A stretch of DNA of 64,000 bases, taken from Lamellibrachia columna. Its lineage: Eukaryota > Annelida > Polychaeta > Sabellida > Siboglinidae. The notes under the pieces are model-generated. The model made no database searches and was not told the origin of the DNA. It was given only the letters and a program-made list of their open reading frames with translations. Both the position numbers and the translations under genes were made by a program. Of the stretch, positions 22,056 to 32,268 are shown piece by piece; within the stretch, counting starts at the first letter, position 1, and every line of letters starts with the position of its first letter. Location of the stretch: contig OY759267.1 of the NCBI GenBank assembly GCA_963662155.1, positions 16,956,061 to 17,020,060 of the forward strand, written 5' to 3'.

Positions 22056-23112
22056 CTAGTCTTTATAGTGGACGAGTGCCTTGGCATCGATCCAGCTGTT
22101 GAATTTGGAGGGGTAGCCGAACCATTTCACCAAAGCCTCCGTTCGTCTAACTACCTTACGACGCTGCAGTACCGATTCCACGCGGTACATTTTATCGGCG
22201 GGTACCGACACCTTCTGCAGCTCCAGTTCGTAGAAGGTACCGTCCAACACTTCACCGAGATCATCCCTCAAACGGGTGGATCGGAGGGATGAACCCCGTG
22301 TATCGTGAACATCTCTTCGCTCCAATTCGGCGCGTAGCCTTTTTCGAACTTACCTTTGTACTTGTGACGCGCACGCGATCCGACACACGCAACTTGGGCA
22401 CGCCCTTACCGTTGTGTCCGTACAGACGCTGCCACACCTCTTCTTGATTCTTTGCACTTACCTGTGACGGAGCCATGCCGACGCTGCGGTGGGGGGTGTT
22501 GTTGTACGATTGCACCAAGTCCTGAAGGACGTCGATGTATCGCCACGTCTGGTGTTTCGTGAAGTATCGCCACATGCGCGTCTTCAACGTTCTGTTGAAT
22601 CATTCCACGATGCTCGCCTTCGTCTCCGCGTTGTGTGTGGAGAAGTGATGGATGCCGTATTTCTTCAATAGAGCCTGAACGGATTTATTCAGAAATTCCA
22701 GTCCTTGATCTGCCTGCAACGTCTTTGGCCAGCCTTTGCTGAACGTGGTTGTCAGCGCTGCTACCAACGACAACGCGGACTTGTTCTTCATAGGAACACA
22801 CCAGGCCACTATCGAGAAGACGTCGATCACCGTGAGGAGAAAGGTCATACCATCGTTGTCCTTTTTCAAATTCGACAGATCGACGAGGTCGGCCTGCCAC
22901 TGCTGACGTAGACCGCCTACGATGCCGCGTCGTCTCCTGAAATGACGTCTCGCCGATTTGTGTAGGGTATAGGCGTCCTGTTCCGACAACCATTCTGCGA
23001 CCATTTTCCGCGGTACGCGCGTGACGCGTCGCAAGGCATCGACTCCACCGTAACAGCCTACCCTTGTCGGATCGAATTAGACCTCCCTCAGTGGTTTATT
23101 GCTTGGTGCCAT
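22056..23112 (-). pseudogene. INT: Polinton integrase with chromodomain, two stops and two frameshifts
   Basis: The start is the ATG at 23112, overlapping the preceding small ORF by one base. An in-frame TAA lies at codon 12 (23077-23079). The DDE core then shows WQADLVDLSNLKKD (first Asp) and LQADQGLEFLNKSVQ (second Asp). The Glu block is interrupted directly after KASIVE by TGA at 22600-22602, and the frame continues with a conserved YNNTPHRSVGMAPSQV. Two further frame changes lie near 22365 and 22268. The C-terminus is a chromodomain-like segment (YRVESVLQRRK, EALVKWFGYPSKFNSWI), which in chromointegrases reads histone marks and steers insertion. Retroviral-type catalysis would produce the 6-bp target duplication seen. 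Confidence 0.9.
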
Positions 23113-23264
23113 TAAAAGAGTTCCGATGGGTTGGTGGTGGTTGTGACGTTGACTTCACAGCACGGTTCTTGACGAGTGACGACGAGTACGCTGTCGTACA
23201 CCAAAACACCCACTACCGCACCCACAACGATGACGAATGACCGATAATCTAGTAGTGAAACCAT
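23112..23264 (-). CDS. Small membrane ORF upstream of integrase
   Basis: Fifty codons starting MVSLLDYRSF, one hydrophobic span (FVIVVGAVVGVLVYDSVLVV), then a Thr-rich tail ending in TAA. The TAA shares its last A with the integrase ATG (TTTTAATGG), a tight coupling that argues for a real gene. It overlaps the upstream small ORF by 16 bp. No function can be assigned. Confidence 0.5.
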   Translation of the reverse strand: MVSLLDYRSFVIVVGAVVGVLVYDSVLVVTRQEPCCEVNVTTTTNPSELF

Positions 23265-23380
23265 ATCCCGAATAGCGAATGTCGTATAAGACTTCGGGCT
23301 ATTGCGTCAGCAAGCAAGTAAAATCCACCGCAAAATATCGCAACGATGACGGAACGGTATGTGTCCTGTGGATCGCTCAT
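23249..23380 (-). CDS. Second small membrane ORF
   Basis: Forty-three codons starting MSDPQDTYRSVIVAIFCGGF and containing one hydrophobic span (VIVAIFCGGFYLLADAI), ending in TAG at 23249-23251. It lies 39 bp after the end of the 23420 gene and overlaps the next small membrane ORF. A pair of tiny membrane proteins at this spot would fit a virus-like cluster. A truncated larger protein cannot be excluded. Confidence 0.42.
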   Translation of the reverse strand: MSDPQDTYRSVIVAIFCGGFYLLADAIARSLIRHSLFGIWFHY

Positions 23381-23419
23381 CGTAGCGCACACTGTGCTAT
23401 AGACACGTACCGCACCGTC

Positions 23420-24204
23420 TTAAATGTCTTCCCAACTAGCCAATGACGCCAAAGCCTTGCGTTGACGTTCCGGAGGTGGGGTGAGCATGGAATGTTCCAT
23501 CTGACTGCGTCGACGAGCGAGGGGTGTCCAACTGAGTGATCTTCGTGCATTACCCGCACCACCAGAGCTAGGAGTAGCCACCGCTCGACGACGACGACCT
23601 AGAGTGGGTGTCGTCGTTTATAGTCTCTCCTGGCAACGTTACCGACCAATTCCATGGGTAGGTTCATGGCACGGAGTTGTCTTGCGAATGGTTGCCATCC
23701 CGTTGGGTCGATCTTTCTCTTACGCAACAGATCATTCACGAGATCCACCACGTTACTTCCAGCAACCGGCACACCTTCGTGGATCAGTTCGCCGCGAGCG
23801 GTCCAAGAGATGTCTCTTTTGAGATGTTCCATCAAACGTCTGGCTTTGGCTTGCATGGTATTGGGAACGGTGTCCACGACGTCGGCCTCTATTCCGCTAG
23901 TAGCAGGAGCTCCTACTGCTCCCTCCGCCACACCCACCCCCGCCCCCGTCCCAGACTCGTTCACCGCGACCACGCGTACCGGTTCCTTGGCGTGTTTATC
24001 AGACAAGACGTTGTACCGTTGCAACACCTGATTATACAGTGTTACCTTGGTCCTGTCGTCGAGGTCGTTTCTATCGAGGATGGTCATCATCTCGTCATCG
24101 AGGGCTTGCACCTTCTTACCTAAGGTGTCCGTCGGGGGTAGGGGTGAACGAAGTGTGTCCAACATTCGTGGGTCCACCAAGGCCATCTTGCGTGCGTGTT
24201 CCAT
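23420..24204 (-). pseudogene. Conserved Polinton protein of unknown role, one frameshift
   Basis: Starts MEHARKMALVDPRMLDTL. An early segment DRNDLDDRTKVTLYNQVLQRY looks helical. A long low-complexity Gly/Ala/Val linker follows, then NTMQAKARRLMEHLKRDISW, GELIHEGVPV and VVDLVNDLLRKRKIDPTGW. A frameshift near 23600-23610 moves the basic C-terminus (LGRRRRAVATPSS, then SLSWTPLARRRSQ) into another frame, ending in TAA at 23420-23422. I recall this protein as a recurrent Polinton ORF next to the ATPase, without an assigned function. The helical, nucleic-acid-like basic tail is an observation only. Confidence 0.6.
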
Positions 24205-24218
24205 GTCTCTCTCTCTCT

Positions 24219-24531
24219 CTACCTCTTGAGCAGCACTTCTCGGAGCAAGGGTAGAAAGACAGAACTTGCCAACGGTGCTAGGAAGCCGATAGGAAACCTC
24301 CGCCCTGTCCCTCGCCGACCTGCTGTTGCAGGCAGCTGGCGTTTGTCGCGTAATTTCGTCCAGTATTTACTCAAACGTCGCCTCTGTAATTCGGTCAATG
24401 GAATGTTCTTTTTTAAGTGCACACAGCAGATCGGCATCGGCGTTGGCGATGATGGCCCTTCACAGTTTGTTGCTCTTGAATCTGTTCAGAGCCTGTATGC
24501 ACAAAATGTGTCTCTTCACCAGGTCAGACAT
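24219..24531 (-). pseudogene. Small basic conserved Polinton protein, stop plus frameshift
   Basis: Starts at the ATG at 24531 with MSDLVKRHILCIQALNRFKS, then an in-frame TGA at codon 24 (24460-24462). The frame resumes with IIANADADLLCALKK and shifts in an A-run near 24405-24415. It continues with PLTELQRRRLSKYWTKLRD and a Gly/Leu-rich C-terminus to 24219. It lies between the ATPase gene and the 24204 gene. Role unknown; the order (helical N-terminus, basic middle, hydrophobic C-terminus) may suggest a minor virion protein. Confidence 0.55.
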
Positions 24532-24568
24532 GGTGCGAATGTAGAGACTATCCACGCACTAGGTCTTT

Positions 24569-25177
24569 TTAGACCTTCGGCAAGTAAACGTACTGAACAT
24601 TGTCGTCTGGAAAGATGGCCGTGCGCAGACGCATGTCCTCGGGCGTGTCCTGTTTGAGATCGACCAATAGATAGTCGTACGGTACCGACGTGGCGTCTTT
24701 AAAAGCCTCTTGAACGAACTTCCCGCGCCCCGGATACATCTGACGAGCCAAGTGCGACATCAGACTGATGGTACGACTCTCTTTGTTTTTAGGGAACATG
24801 TTCTGTACGAGATACAGCACGGACGTGTTCCTGTGATGACTTTTTTTAGTGAACAAGGTCGTGACCCGTTCGTCAGTTTCTGCCATGAGATCGTCTATGA
24901 CGATGTGGTTCCTCGTCGACGAATCGAACATGCTCGCACTCGGCAACCCTTCCACGAACCGCACGTCGCCTAAGTCCATCGTTGCGTAAGCCTCTTGCCA
25001 TTCTCCATAACACCACGTGATCCGTTCAGGGGGTGGATCGATAATCGGAGCAGCGTGACGTAGCATACGCGTCACGAAAGTAATTTTGCCGCATCCCGTC
25101 GGTCCGGCGACGACGCACGTGAAAGGATGTTTCCACCGTGCGTCCATGGTCACATATGAAAGACGACCAGAGTGCAT
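24569..25177 (-). CDS. ATP: Polinton genome-packaging ATPase (A32/FtsK-HerA type), altered P-loop
   Basis: A complete 202-residue frame. Walker A reads AGPTGCGKITF: the usual Thr/Ser after the P-loop Lys is Ile (codon ATT at about 25083-25085). Walker B is NHIVIDDLM, followed by a sensor-like block LYLVQNMFPKNKESRTISL. This P-loop ATPase would pump DNA into capsids. The frame is open, but the lost Thr coordinates magnesium in this enzyme family, so activity is doubtful. The start could also be the Met 10 residues in (MDARWKHPFTC). It begins 9 bp after the PolB stop. Confidence 0.88.
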   Translation of the reverse strand: MHSGRLSYVTMDARWKHPFTCVVAGPTGCGKITFVTRMLRHAAPIIDPPPERITWCYGEWQEAYATMDLGDVRFVEGLPSASMFDSSTRNHIVIDDLMAETDERVTTLFTKKSHHRNTSVLYLVQNMFPKNKESRTISLMSHLARQMYPGRGKFVQEAFKDATSVPYDYLLVDLKQDTPEDMRLRTAIFPDDNVQYVYLPKV

Positions 25178-25186
25178 CGCCTTTTT

Positions 25187-28100
25187 CTACACGTCCACCG
25201 GACCCGTGATCACCCCGTCCTCGTGCACCACGCGTTTGGCGTAGAAATATGTGAGAGCAGTAGAGTGACGGACCCGGAACCCGCGGTTCTTTCCACTTCC
25301 GCTCCGACGGTTGGTGAGCACCTCCAGGACCGCGTCCTTGTCGATATCGTTTTGACGTTTGCTCAATCCTTTGGTGCTGTATTTGTCAGTGGGTCCCAAA
25401 CAATAGTACGTCTTGCTACACAACCCCACAAACCCGTCACCAGACCACTCCACCTTGAACAGACCCGGTGTCCTCTTATCGCACGCCCTGCGCGCCTTAC
25501 AGCACGCCTCGTCGCCGACCCACGGTTTATTGGCGAGTCGACAGCGTATGTACTCGATGGTCGTCGCAACATTCGGGCGGCAGCCATTCGGAGCGGTGTC
25601 GGAAGTAATGTTCTCGTAGTTCCGGGGTCACGAGGGCGTCGACGGACTAGGCAGCCAAGGCCAAATAGGCGGAGTCTGTATCCATCTCGCGGTACTGAAA
25701 AAGAGGGCGCTCCAGGTACCTGTTGAGGAAGTCGTAATAGAATTGCAACATGCGCATCTTGGCGTACTGTAGAACGAAGAATCCCACGTGTACGGACAGG
25801 GTGTACGTGACGGTTTTCTTGTTCATCTCTACATCGTACGCGTCGTCAACGACGACGTTGAGTGGTCGGAATCGTCTATGGTTGACCATGAGCGATGCTG
25901 CCTTCTCCGTGCAGTAGTTGACGTCACGATGTCGGTCCACGTTGGTGATGGTCTTTCCGTAATCCGAGTTCCCCAGCAACTTCATGATGTCTGCGATGAT
26001 GGCCTTGTGTGAGTGGACGTCTCCCTCGCGTCGCGCCGTGGACACTGCATCACCGAACCGCCGGAAGCACGGGATAGGATCGTACTCTATGATCTGGTAC
26101 ACGTGCGTCACCTCGAGACCGTGGTCCATATACTATCGCAGCAGAGGCGTGGCGAGCAAGATCTAATCGCCTCTATAATTACCCACGAACATGCGCCTCG
26201 GAGTCGCCATGATGTTGTGCTACTCGGCGTATCGGCGCATGAAAGGTCCGAGATCGTCGCGTGTCAGACGGATGTTCTTGAACACGGGCTGCATCTCGGC
26301 AAAGTGTTCGCGCAATGCTTCCAGTACGCAAAGGTCACACTCGATCATATCGAACACGGTTCCGGCACGCACGCCACTCAGGATCTGTTGTGACATCATC
26401 GTCCATCGTGCATGACGCCGTCGTGGAAATGCAGTATCCAGACACTTTTTCACGATCTCGTCTCATCTCTTTCCACTCGTATTCGCACAACTCGACGACC
26501 TTGACAAAGTGACGTAGGTAGGCGGTGTTCTTTCGGGTCTCGGCGAGCAGTTCAGCCATGGGTTTCCCATTGACTGCGTTGACCTCTAGACGGGTGCACG
26601 GGTGACCATGAAAAAAACATCCGTGGTACTGATAAGAAGTGTTCGTCTCACTGCACCACCCTCCACCAACAGTTTGCCTATTCTCTTCTCTCGACTGTTG
26701 ATCTGGTGTCGTATGACCTAACGTTGTGATTCCCAAGTGAACCATTCCCAGCCATCTGTCCGTACAGCTGCGCTGATTCGGGTCGGAAGTCGTTATCTTC
26801 CCGTCGTCGCGTGTACCATCCCATAGGCATGTCTTGCATGAGTGACCACAAGCACAGCGCGTTCGCATCGTATCCGACGATCGACCGGCACGACGAGCGT
26901 CCTCTCTGTACTCGTGCTGACGTAGCGTGGTGAACCCTTTCTCGTGATAGCGGTGAAAAATGAGCGAAGCTCCGCCAACCACGTGATCTTCGACGAGGTG
27001 ATGAAGATCTTTATTCTTCTCGTTGAAGATAGTAAAGTAGGTCTTCTCTGGAAGGTCGTTGAACAGGTAGAGCAAGGTCAGACCAGGTACGCTGATGCCT
27101 TGCTTGAACATGTCTATGCCACGTTGCTGGTAGAAGGCAAACTGTCTGTCGATGGCCTGTAGAAAGGGAACCACGTCCCTATTGTTGTACCAGACGAGAA
27201 ATTGTCGCAAAGTCGTCATGTCATTGACGCGCCAGGCCTTTTGACAACTGGCATAATCCTCTTCGGAAATACCTTCGTTCTTCAGTCGACTGAAGAAGGC
27301 CTCTTTCGATGGAAGTGCGGTATCATCGAGCCTCTCCAGACGGTCCGTGTACTCGTACGGGAAATGACCTTTCGTCACCTCGTATACGTACACCTTCAGA
27401 TACTTGTCGTAACTGAATCCGGGGGCTATGTAATTGGTCATGTCTAGGAATTTCAGCTGATCCGTCGAAAGACACATGAAAGTGTTGTTGCGTTTGATGA
27501 CGAAAAACGACCCGATACCATCGTTATCTTCTTCCTTCTCTTTGTCGTCTTCTTCTTCATCTTCTTATTCCTCTGTCTTTGACGTGGATAGGAAGTAGGG
27601 TATGAGGAACTGTTTGATGGCATTGAGATCATACTTACCCGAATTGAACCCGATGACGGGTAACTGATGCATCCATCCATAAAGTTGTCCCATCAGCTTT
27701 TTGTATGGATTGGTCGCTGGACGAGATTCCTTGTCGTTGGCTGACTGTGCAGCCTGCTCCCGTTCGTCCCAGTTCGTCAGTGCCTCTGCGAGTTGTTCCA
27801 ACACATCCACCTACGAGTTTTTGATCTTGTCGTACGCGGCGTCACTCATCGATCGCAACATATCCATCATTCTGCTCATCAACTTGTTGGTGTCTCCATC
27901 CGTGACGAGACATTGCACTTGCTCGCGGCCGGGCACGTTGGATGCCACGCTGACACTCAGTGGGACGTGACGCGCGACCCAGTGGACCTTGTCACTGTCC
28001 GACGGAAGTTGTTCAGTATCGAACCAACACGCGAAGTCAAAGGTGGCTCGATACGGATAGTAGCGCAACGATTCAGCCACATGAATGTTCTCGTCGTCCA

Positions 28101-29329
28101 GACGTTCGAACACCGATGGAGTCGAATGGTACAAGCCACCAGGATAGACTCGACGCACACCCCCCGTACACGTACGCTCGTGTCAATATAGCGCCCATGC
28201 GTCTTTCCATAACGAGTCACCGCACTTCCGACATCTATACGAGTTGCAGTACATGCGTATATCTTGGATGAATGAAAAATGTGTCTCGTGAAGGTTGAGA
28301 TACATTGTTTCGGGGTATTTGCATAACGATCGACGGACCAGTTCGGCGATCGACTTACCATCTTCTGCATCCTGTTTGACGAGTTTGTACACCCACACGT
28401 TCGTTTGGAACGTGGTCTCTATGCGATAGAGGTCATCCAACGTGACCCCGGCAAACTCTTCCATGGTTACATCGTCTCGATTGTATGCCTCGTACAGCGT
28501 CTTCACCGCCAGTTCCAATCAATATAGATCGCATCCTCGATGCAGGGCCAGACATCGGAAGAGACACAGGTTATCATTCTACCTCTTGTTATGGTTGGGT
28601 TCCCTTTCCAGATTGATGACGCTTTTCTTCTTCTTGATATAGACTGGAAGGGGGGTCGCACGTATACATCCTATCGGATGATCGATGATGCAATTGACGA
28701 AGAAGGTGACATTGGTCACGAGTTCACACACCCACGCAGAATCCGGTCTTTGATTAATAGCCCGTTGCAAGACGTCGTTTTCTCGGATGCGTTTAAGAAA
28801 GTCATCAAAGTCCATGCTGTTGGTGATGAGACTGGGCTCGTCCAGGTAGCGTCCGCAGCAATCACACGAAAAAAAGATAGTACTTGTATCGACCCGTGTT
28901 CTTGTTTCTCAGAACGAACACGTAACTGAGGTTAATATTGAACGCGTTGGTCTGTTCATGGAACATGATCTTCAAAGGAGGCTCTAGGACGGTCGTGTCT
29001 AGCGTGGTTAATCTGTAATCATACCTGCACTGGAGGGGACCTCTCGATACGCGGGTCCTAATGGTCAACCATTGATTTCGAACGACATCTACTACTACTA
29101 CTACTATTTCGTCGACATAGTGTCGGAGAAGGGAAGTCGATCGGGTGGGTCGATGGGATCTTCCTCGGTGACGCAAGGGTGGTGGGATGGGGTAGTATCT
29201 TCTCTTTTTGATCTCTTTGGTGATGGCGGCTCGGAGACGTCGGTACACGCGGTTCGTGCATGTATGGTCAGGAGCCAACGTTTTTCGAATTTCCGCCAAC
29301 ATTTCTTACACGTGTAGACGGTGGTTTTT

Positions 29330-29405
<76 letters not shown>

Positions 29406-29637
29406 ATACCGACCTTACGTGACGCTGTAGGTTGTCCAATCTCCCGACCGTTGCACCGCATTTCTCGCACACGTATTTCGCTCTCTATGCGTGGTCGCTA
29501 GGTGGCACCACTGTAGGCGGTGCCACGGAGTACGAATGAACGTCTCAAGATGGCGTTGAATGACTCTGTACGTGACGTTGTAGCTCTGCACACATGTCGA
29601 AGGCGAGTCCGCAGTGACGACATAGATGTCTTTTCAT
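25187..29637 (-). pseudogene. POLB: Polinton type B DNA polymerase with N-terminal zinc fingers, heavily broken
   Basis: N-terminus: C2H2-like units at 29637-29560 (CRHCGLAFDMCAELQRH), about 29465 (CEKCGATVGRLDNLQRH) and about 29310 (CKKCWRKFEKRWLLTIH), the last two joined by a poly-Ser run coded by an (AGT)n array. Stops lie at 29545 and 29485. Then LSYVFVLRNKNTGRYKYY, exonuclease blocks ATFDFACWFD (28040 region; the usual Glu is Ala) and PVIGFNSGKYDLN (27640), and palm motifs YDANALCLW (26880), KLLGNSDYGKT (25980) and MDTDSAYLALA (25660), ending in GLCSKTYYCLGPTDKYSTKG. At least nine further stops (for example 28579, 28519, 28183, 27811, 27565, 26220, 25647) and five or more frameshifts interrupt it. 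Protein-primed replication is the known family role. Confidence 0.92.
29331..29405. repeat. (TAC)n trinucleotide array inside PolB
   Basis: About 25 near-perfect copies of CTA/TAC. In the polymerase frame it codes the poly-Ser linker between the second and third zinc-finger-like units. Confidence 0.95.
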
Positions 29638-29684
29638 GGTGATGACTGCGTCTACAACTGAGAGGTCACGGACCCTCAGTACAT

Positions 29685-29692
29685 CTATATAG
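29685..29692 (-). promoter_or_regulatory. TATA box upstream of PolB
   Basis: On the minus strand GCGCTATATAGATG lies about 50 bp upstream of the PolB ATG at 29637. The same block (GTACATCTATATAG + TGCGTGCGG) is present in the second copy of the duplicated unit near 30140-30157. Confidence 0.5.
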
Positions 29693-29732
29693 CGCGTGCG
29701 GGGTAGTGATGGTGTATACTAAGAAGTGATTG

Positions 29733-29831
<99 letters not shown>

Positions 29832-29844
29832 TTTGTTTGTTTGT
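29733..29844. repeat. (TG)n microsatellite in duplicated unit 1
   Basis: About 95 bp of pure TG followed by (TGTT)n. Its counterpart in unit 2 is at 30192-30290. Confidence 0.95.
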
Positions 29845-30002
29845 GTATGTGCTGGGTGATGAATGTTACGGCGTGTGGTCCTATGACAATGGCTACTATT
29901 GTCCACTAGCATCGACAACGGGTTCCCTTTCGACTATGTGTCACTCGTAGGAATATAACAATGACAACACGTTCCATTCCTTTTTGTCACTTTTATTAAA
30001 TA

Positions 30003-30036
<34 letters not shown>

Positions 30037-30191
30037 GGTACTGTACTGTTATGAAGGGATCGACTTTCCGCAGTGGCGTCATAGATGTCTTTGCATGGTT
30101 ATGTCTGTATCTACAACTGAGAGGTCACGGACCTTCAGTACATCTATATAGTGCGTGCGGGATGGTGAAGGTGTATACTAAGAAGTGATTG

Positions 30192-30293
<102 letters not shown>

Positions 30294-30825
30294 GGTGATG
30301 AATCTTACGGTGTGTGGTCCTATGACAATGACTACTATTGTGTGTCACTCGTAGGAATATAACAATGACAACACGTTCCATTCCTTTTTATCACTTTTAT
30401 TAAATAGAATACATATATCGTGTATGAAATATATACGGTACTGTACTGTTATAAAGGGATCGACTTATATATACAATGATAACTTATGGTGGTGGTTTGT
30501 AGGTTTTTTACTTCCGCGACAGTGACCGCTAGCTTACGAACGTTTACTGCTATGCCAGAGGCTAGTGTGATGGAATTCACTTGTGGGTTTTTACACCACG
30601 ACCGAGGTGACGTGAATGATGAATTATATTAGTCGGTCTCTTCATAAGCAGAGAACAAAGTATATATAATATATACTGTATTGATACAATACGAAATAGG
30701 ATACAATACAATGTAATACAAAGATAGATACATGATCAAATACTAATAAAGGTTACATATGACATGTGATATATAGGCTACATTACAACGGATTACAACT
30801 AATATATATGATAAAATACTAATAA

Positions 30826-30827
<2 letters not shown>

Positions 30828-30910
<83 letters not shown>

Positions 30911-30938
30911 TGTGTGCGTGTTCGTGTGCGTGTGTGTT
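30828..30938. repeat. (TG)n microsatellite
   Basis: Third TG tract, abutting the 3' end of the minus-strand Ser/Pro-rich exon that stops at 30942. Confidence 0.95.
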
Positions 30939-30941
30939 TGT

Positions 30942-31613
30942 TCATAGTAGCCATGGGTTGAAGGATGCGATGTCATGTATGATGATGCATGACCGTAGGT
31001 CCTCTGACAGCAGACTGTCAGCCATCGAAGTGCACATAGCGTGCGTGGCTTGAGCTACTGTTAGAGGTGTGTTTATGGTTGTATGCATGACTATGTTGCT
31101 TATGGCGTCTTCTAACATGATTTTGGATTGTTCGATCGTCAGCAGTGGTATCGGGTGACATGGTAGTAGTACGGGTGAAGATGACGACGACTCATGTTGA
31201 TTGTACGAAGGTGACACCGGACTGAACATCGCCGATGATGATGGCTGCGGTGACAACGGTGGTGACACCGGACTGAAAATCGCCGATGATAATGGCTGCG
31301 GTGACGTCTGCGGTGCTGGCGACAGCTGCGGTGGTGACGGTGCTGACGACAGCTGCTGCGGTGGTGACGGTGATGACGTCATGACTGACGTCACCGCTGA
31401 CGTCTGCGGTGCTGACGACAGCTGTTGCTGCGGTGGCGATGTCTCGGATGACAGCGACTGCGATGCCAGCTGTCTTTTGTTGATCAAGTACCACCGCAGG
31501 TCATTGTCTGCAAATGATGGCGTTATGCATTTTCTTGGCATTGCAGCCGCAGTCTTTTTGTCATCATCATGCTCCTCGTACGCCTTCCTCAATTGATGCA
31601 AACCGTTGCTTAT
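30942..31613 (-). CDS. Ser/Pro/Gln-rich terminal exon of a spliced Polinton gene
   Basis: A good acceptor (CTTTTTTTCCTGTGTACAG) precedes 31613. The exon is open to a TGA at 30942-30944. It codes ISNGLHQLRKAYEEHDDD (helical, charged), PRKCITPSFADNDLRWYLIN, then a 100-residue Ser-Pro-Gln region made of degenerate repeats (SPPQQLSSAP, FSPVSPPLSPQP), and a folded-looking end with IPLLTIEQSKIMLEDAISN and MADSLLSEDLRSCIIIHD. I do not recognise it. The upstream exons are probably 31815-31867 and the MTASKQW exon at about 32268. The disordered middle and charged N-terminus might suit a regulatory or DNA-associated protein, but that is a guess. Confidence 0.5.
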   Translation of the reverse strand: MSNGLHQLRKAYEEHDDDKKTAAAMPRKCITPSFADNDLRWYLINKRQLASQSLSSETSPPQQQLSSAPQTSAVTSVMTSSPSPPQQLSSAPSPPQLSPAPQTSPQPLSSAIFSPVSPPLSPQPSSSAMFSPVSPSYNQHESSSSSPVLLPCHPIPLLTIEQSKIMLEDAISNIVMHTTINTPLTVAQATHAMCTSMADSLLSEDLRSCIIIHDIASFNPWLL

Positions 31614-31722
31614 CTGTACACAGGAAAAAAAGACACACCTGCTTAGTCACTGTCAGTAACACCTATTTCATCACTACTATCACGAACGTCTGCCGGCGGC
31701 ATGGGTGCCTCGTCATAACCAT

Positions 31723-31775
<53 letters not shown>

Positions 31776-31776
31776 G
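31723..31776. repeat. (TAC)n trinucleotide array
   Basis: Eighteen CTA/TAC units between two predicted minus-strand exons, hence likely intronic. Same unit as the array within PolB. Confidence 0.95.
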
Positions 31777-31814
31777 CACGTATCTTTGTATTGAATACCG
31801 ATGGTATTTCTAAC

Positions 31815-31867
31815 CTTCTCTATCATATCAAGACGCCATTCTAGTTTCTCGAATCTCGTCATAAAGA
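31815..31867 (-). CDS. Probable short internal exon (EKLEWRLDMIEK)
   Basis: Acceptor CTACGTTGTGTTGTTGCAG ends before 31867, and a donor EK|GTTAGA follows 31815. The 53-nt exon reads FMTRFEKLEWRLDMIEK, a plausible coiled coil. The continuous frame that runs through from upstream instead shifts out of this reading, which favours splicing over a read-through. Confidence 0.4.
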
Positions 31868-32268
31868 CTGCAACAACACAACGTAGGGTGTGGTCGACAA
31901 AACAGGACGTCCGACAGATCCAACATACGAACCACCTCGGCGCAGGTATAACGAACGCAGGCCTCGTCTACCGCTACTTCGAATGTCTGTTGGTTCAACA
32001 TGGCATCCGTACGATCCCATATTTTATGTATTTTACTTACCGTCATCTCTATATCATCGCTGCCGCTGATGCTGCTGCTGACTATAGTTATGGTAGCAGC
32101 AGCGGCGGTGACAGCAGAGTCGGCAGCGACGATATGATGACCGTCGTCGTTACCCTCAAAGTCTGACCACGACGGTTGTGTGGATGCGGTGGACGAGGAG
32201 AGGTGATATAGTGGCGACATGACGTTTTCATTTTCATACGTGTCTAGCCACTGTTTCGACGCTGTCAT
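31828..32268 (-). CDS. MTASKQW gene, unrearranged copy
   Basis: Open frame of 146 codons: MTASKQWLDTYENENVMSPL, a Ser/Asp/Ala-rich stretch, then a splice-donor-like DDIEMT|GTAAGT at about 32044, or read-through into WDRTDAMLNQQTFEVAVDEA and TCAEVVRMLDLSDVLF. The other copies diverge at WDRTD, so this copy is the original. It probably forms one spliced gene with 31815-31867 and 30942-31613; where the introns fall here is uncertain. No known domain recognised. Confidence 0.45.
   Translation of the reverse strand: MTASKQWLDTYENENVMSPLYHLSSSTASTQPSWSDFEGNDDGHHIVAADSAVTAAAATITIVSSSISGSDDIEMTVSKIHKIWDRTDAMLNQQTFEVAVDEACVRYTCAEVVRMLDLSDVLFCRPHPTLCCCSLYDEIRETRMAS

Noticed and set aside
31192..31596. 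Other-frame and plus-strand frames across the Ser-Pro-Gln exon
   Set aside because: Shadow frames of a repetitive coding region.
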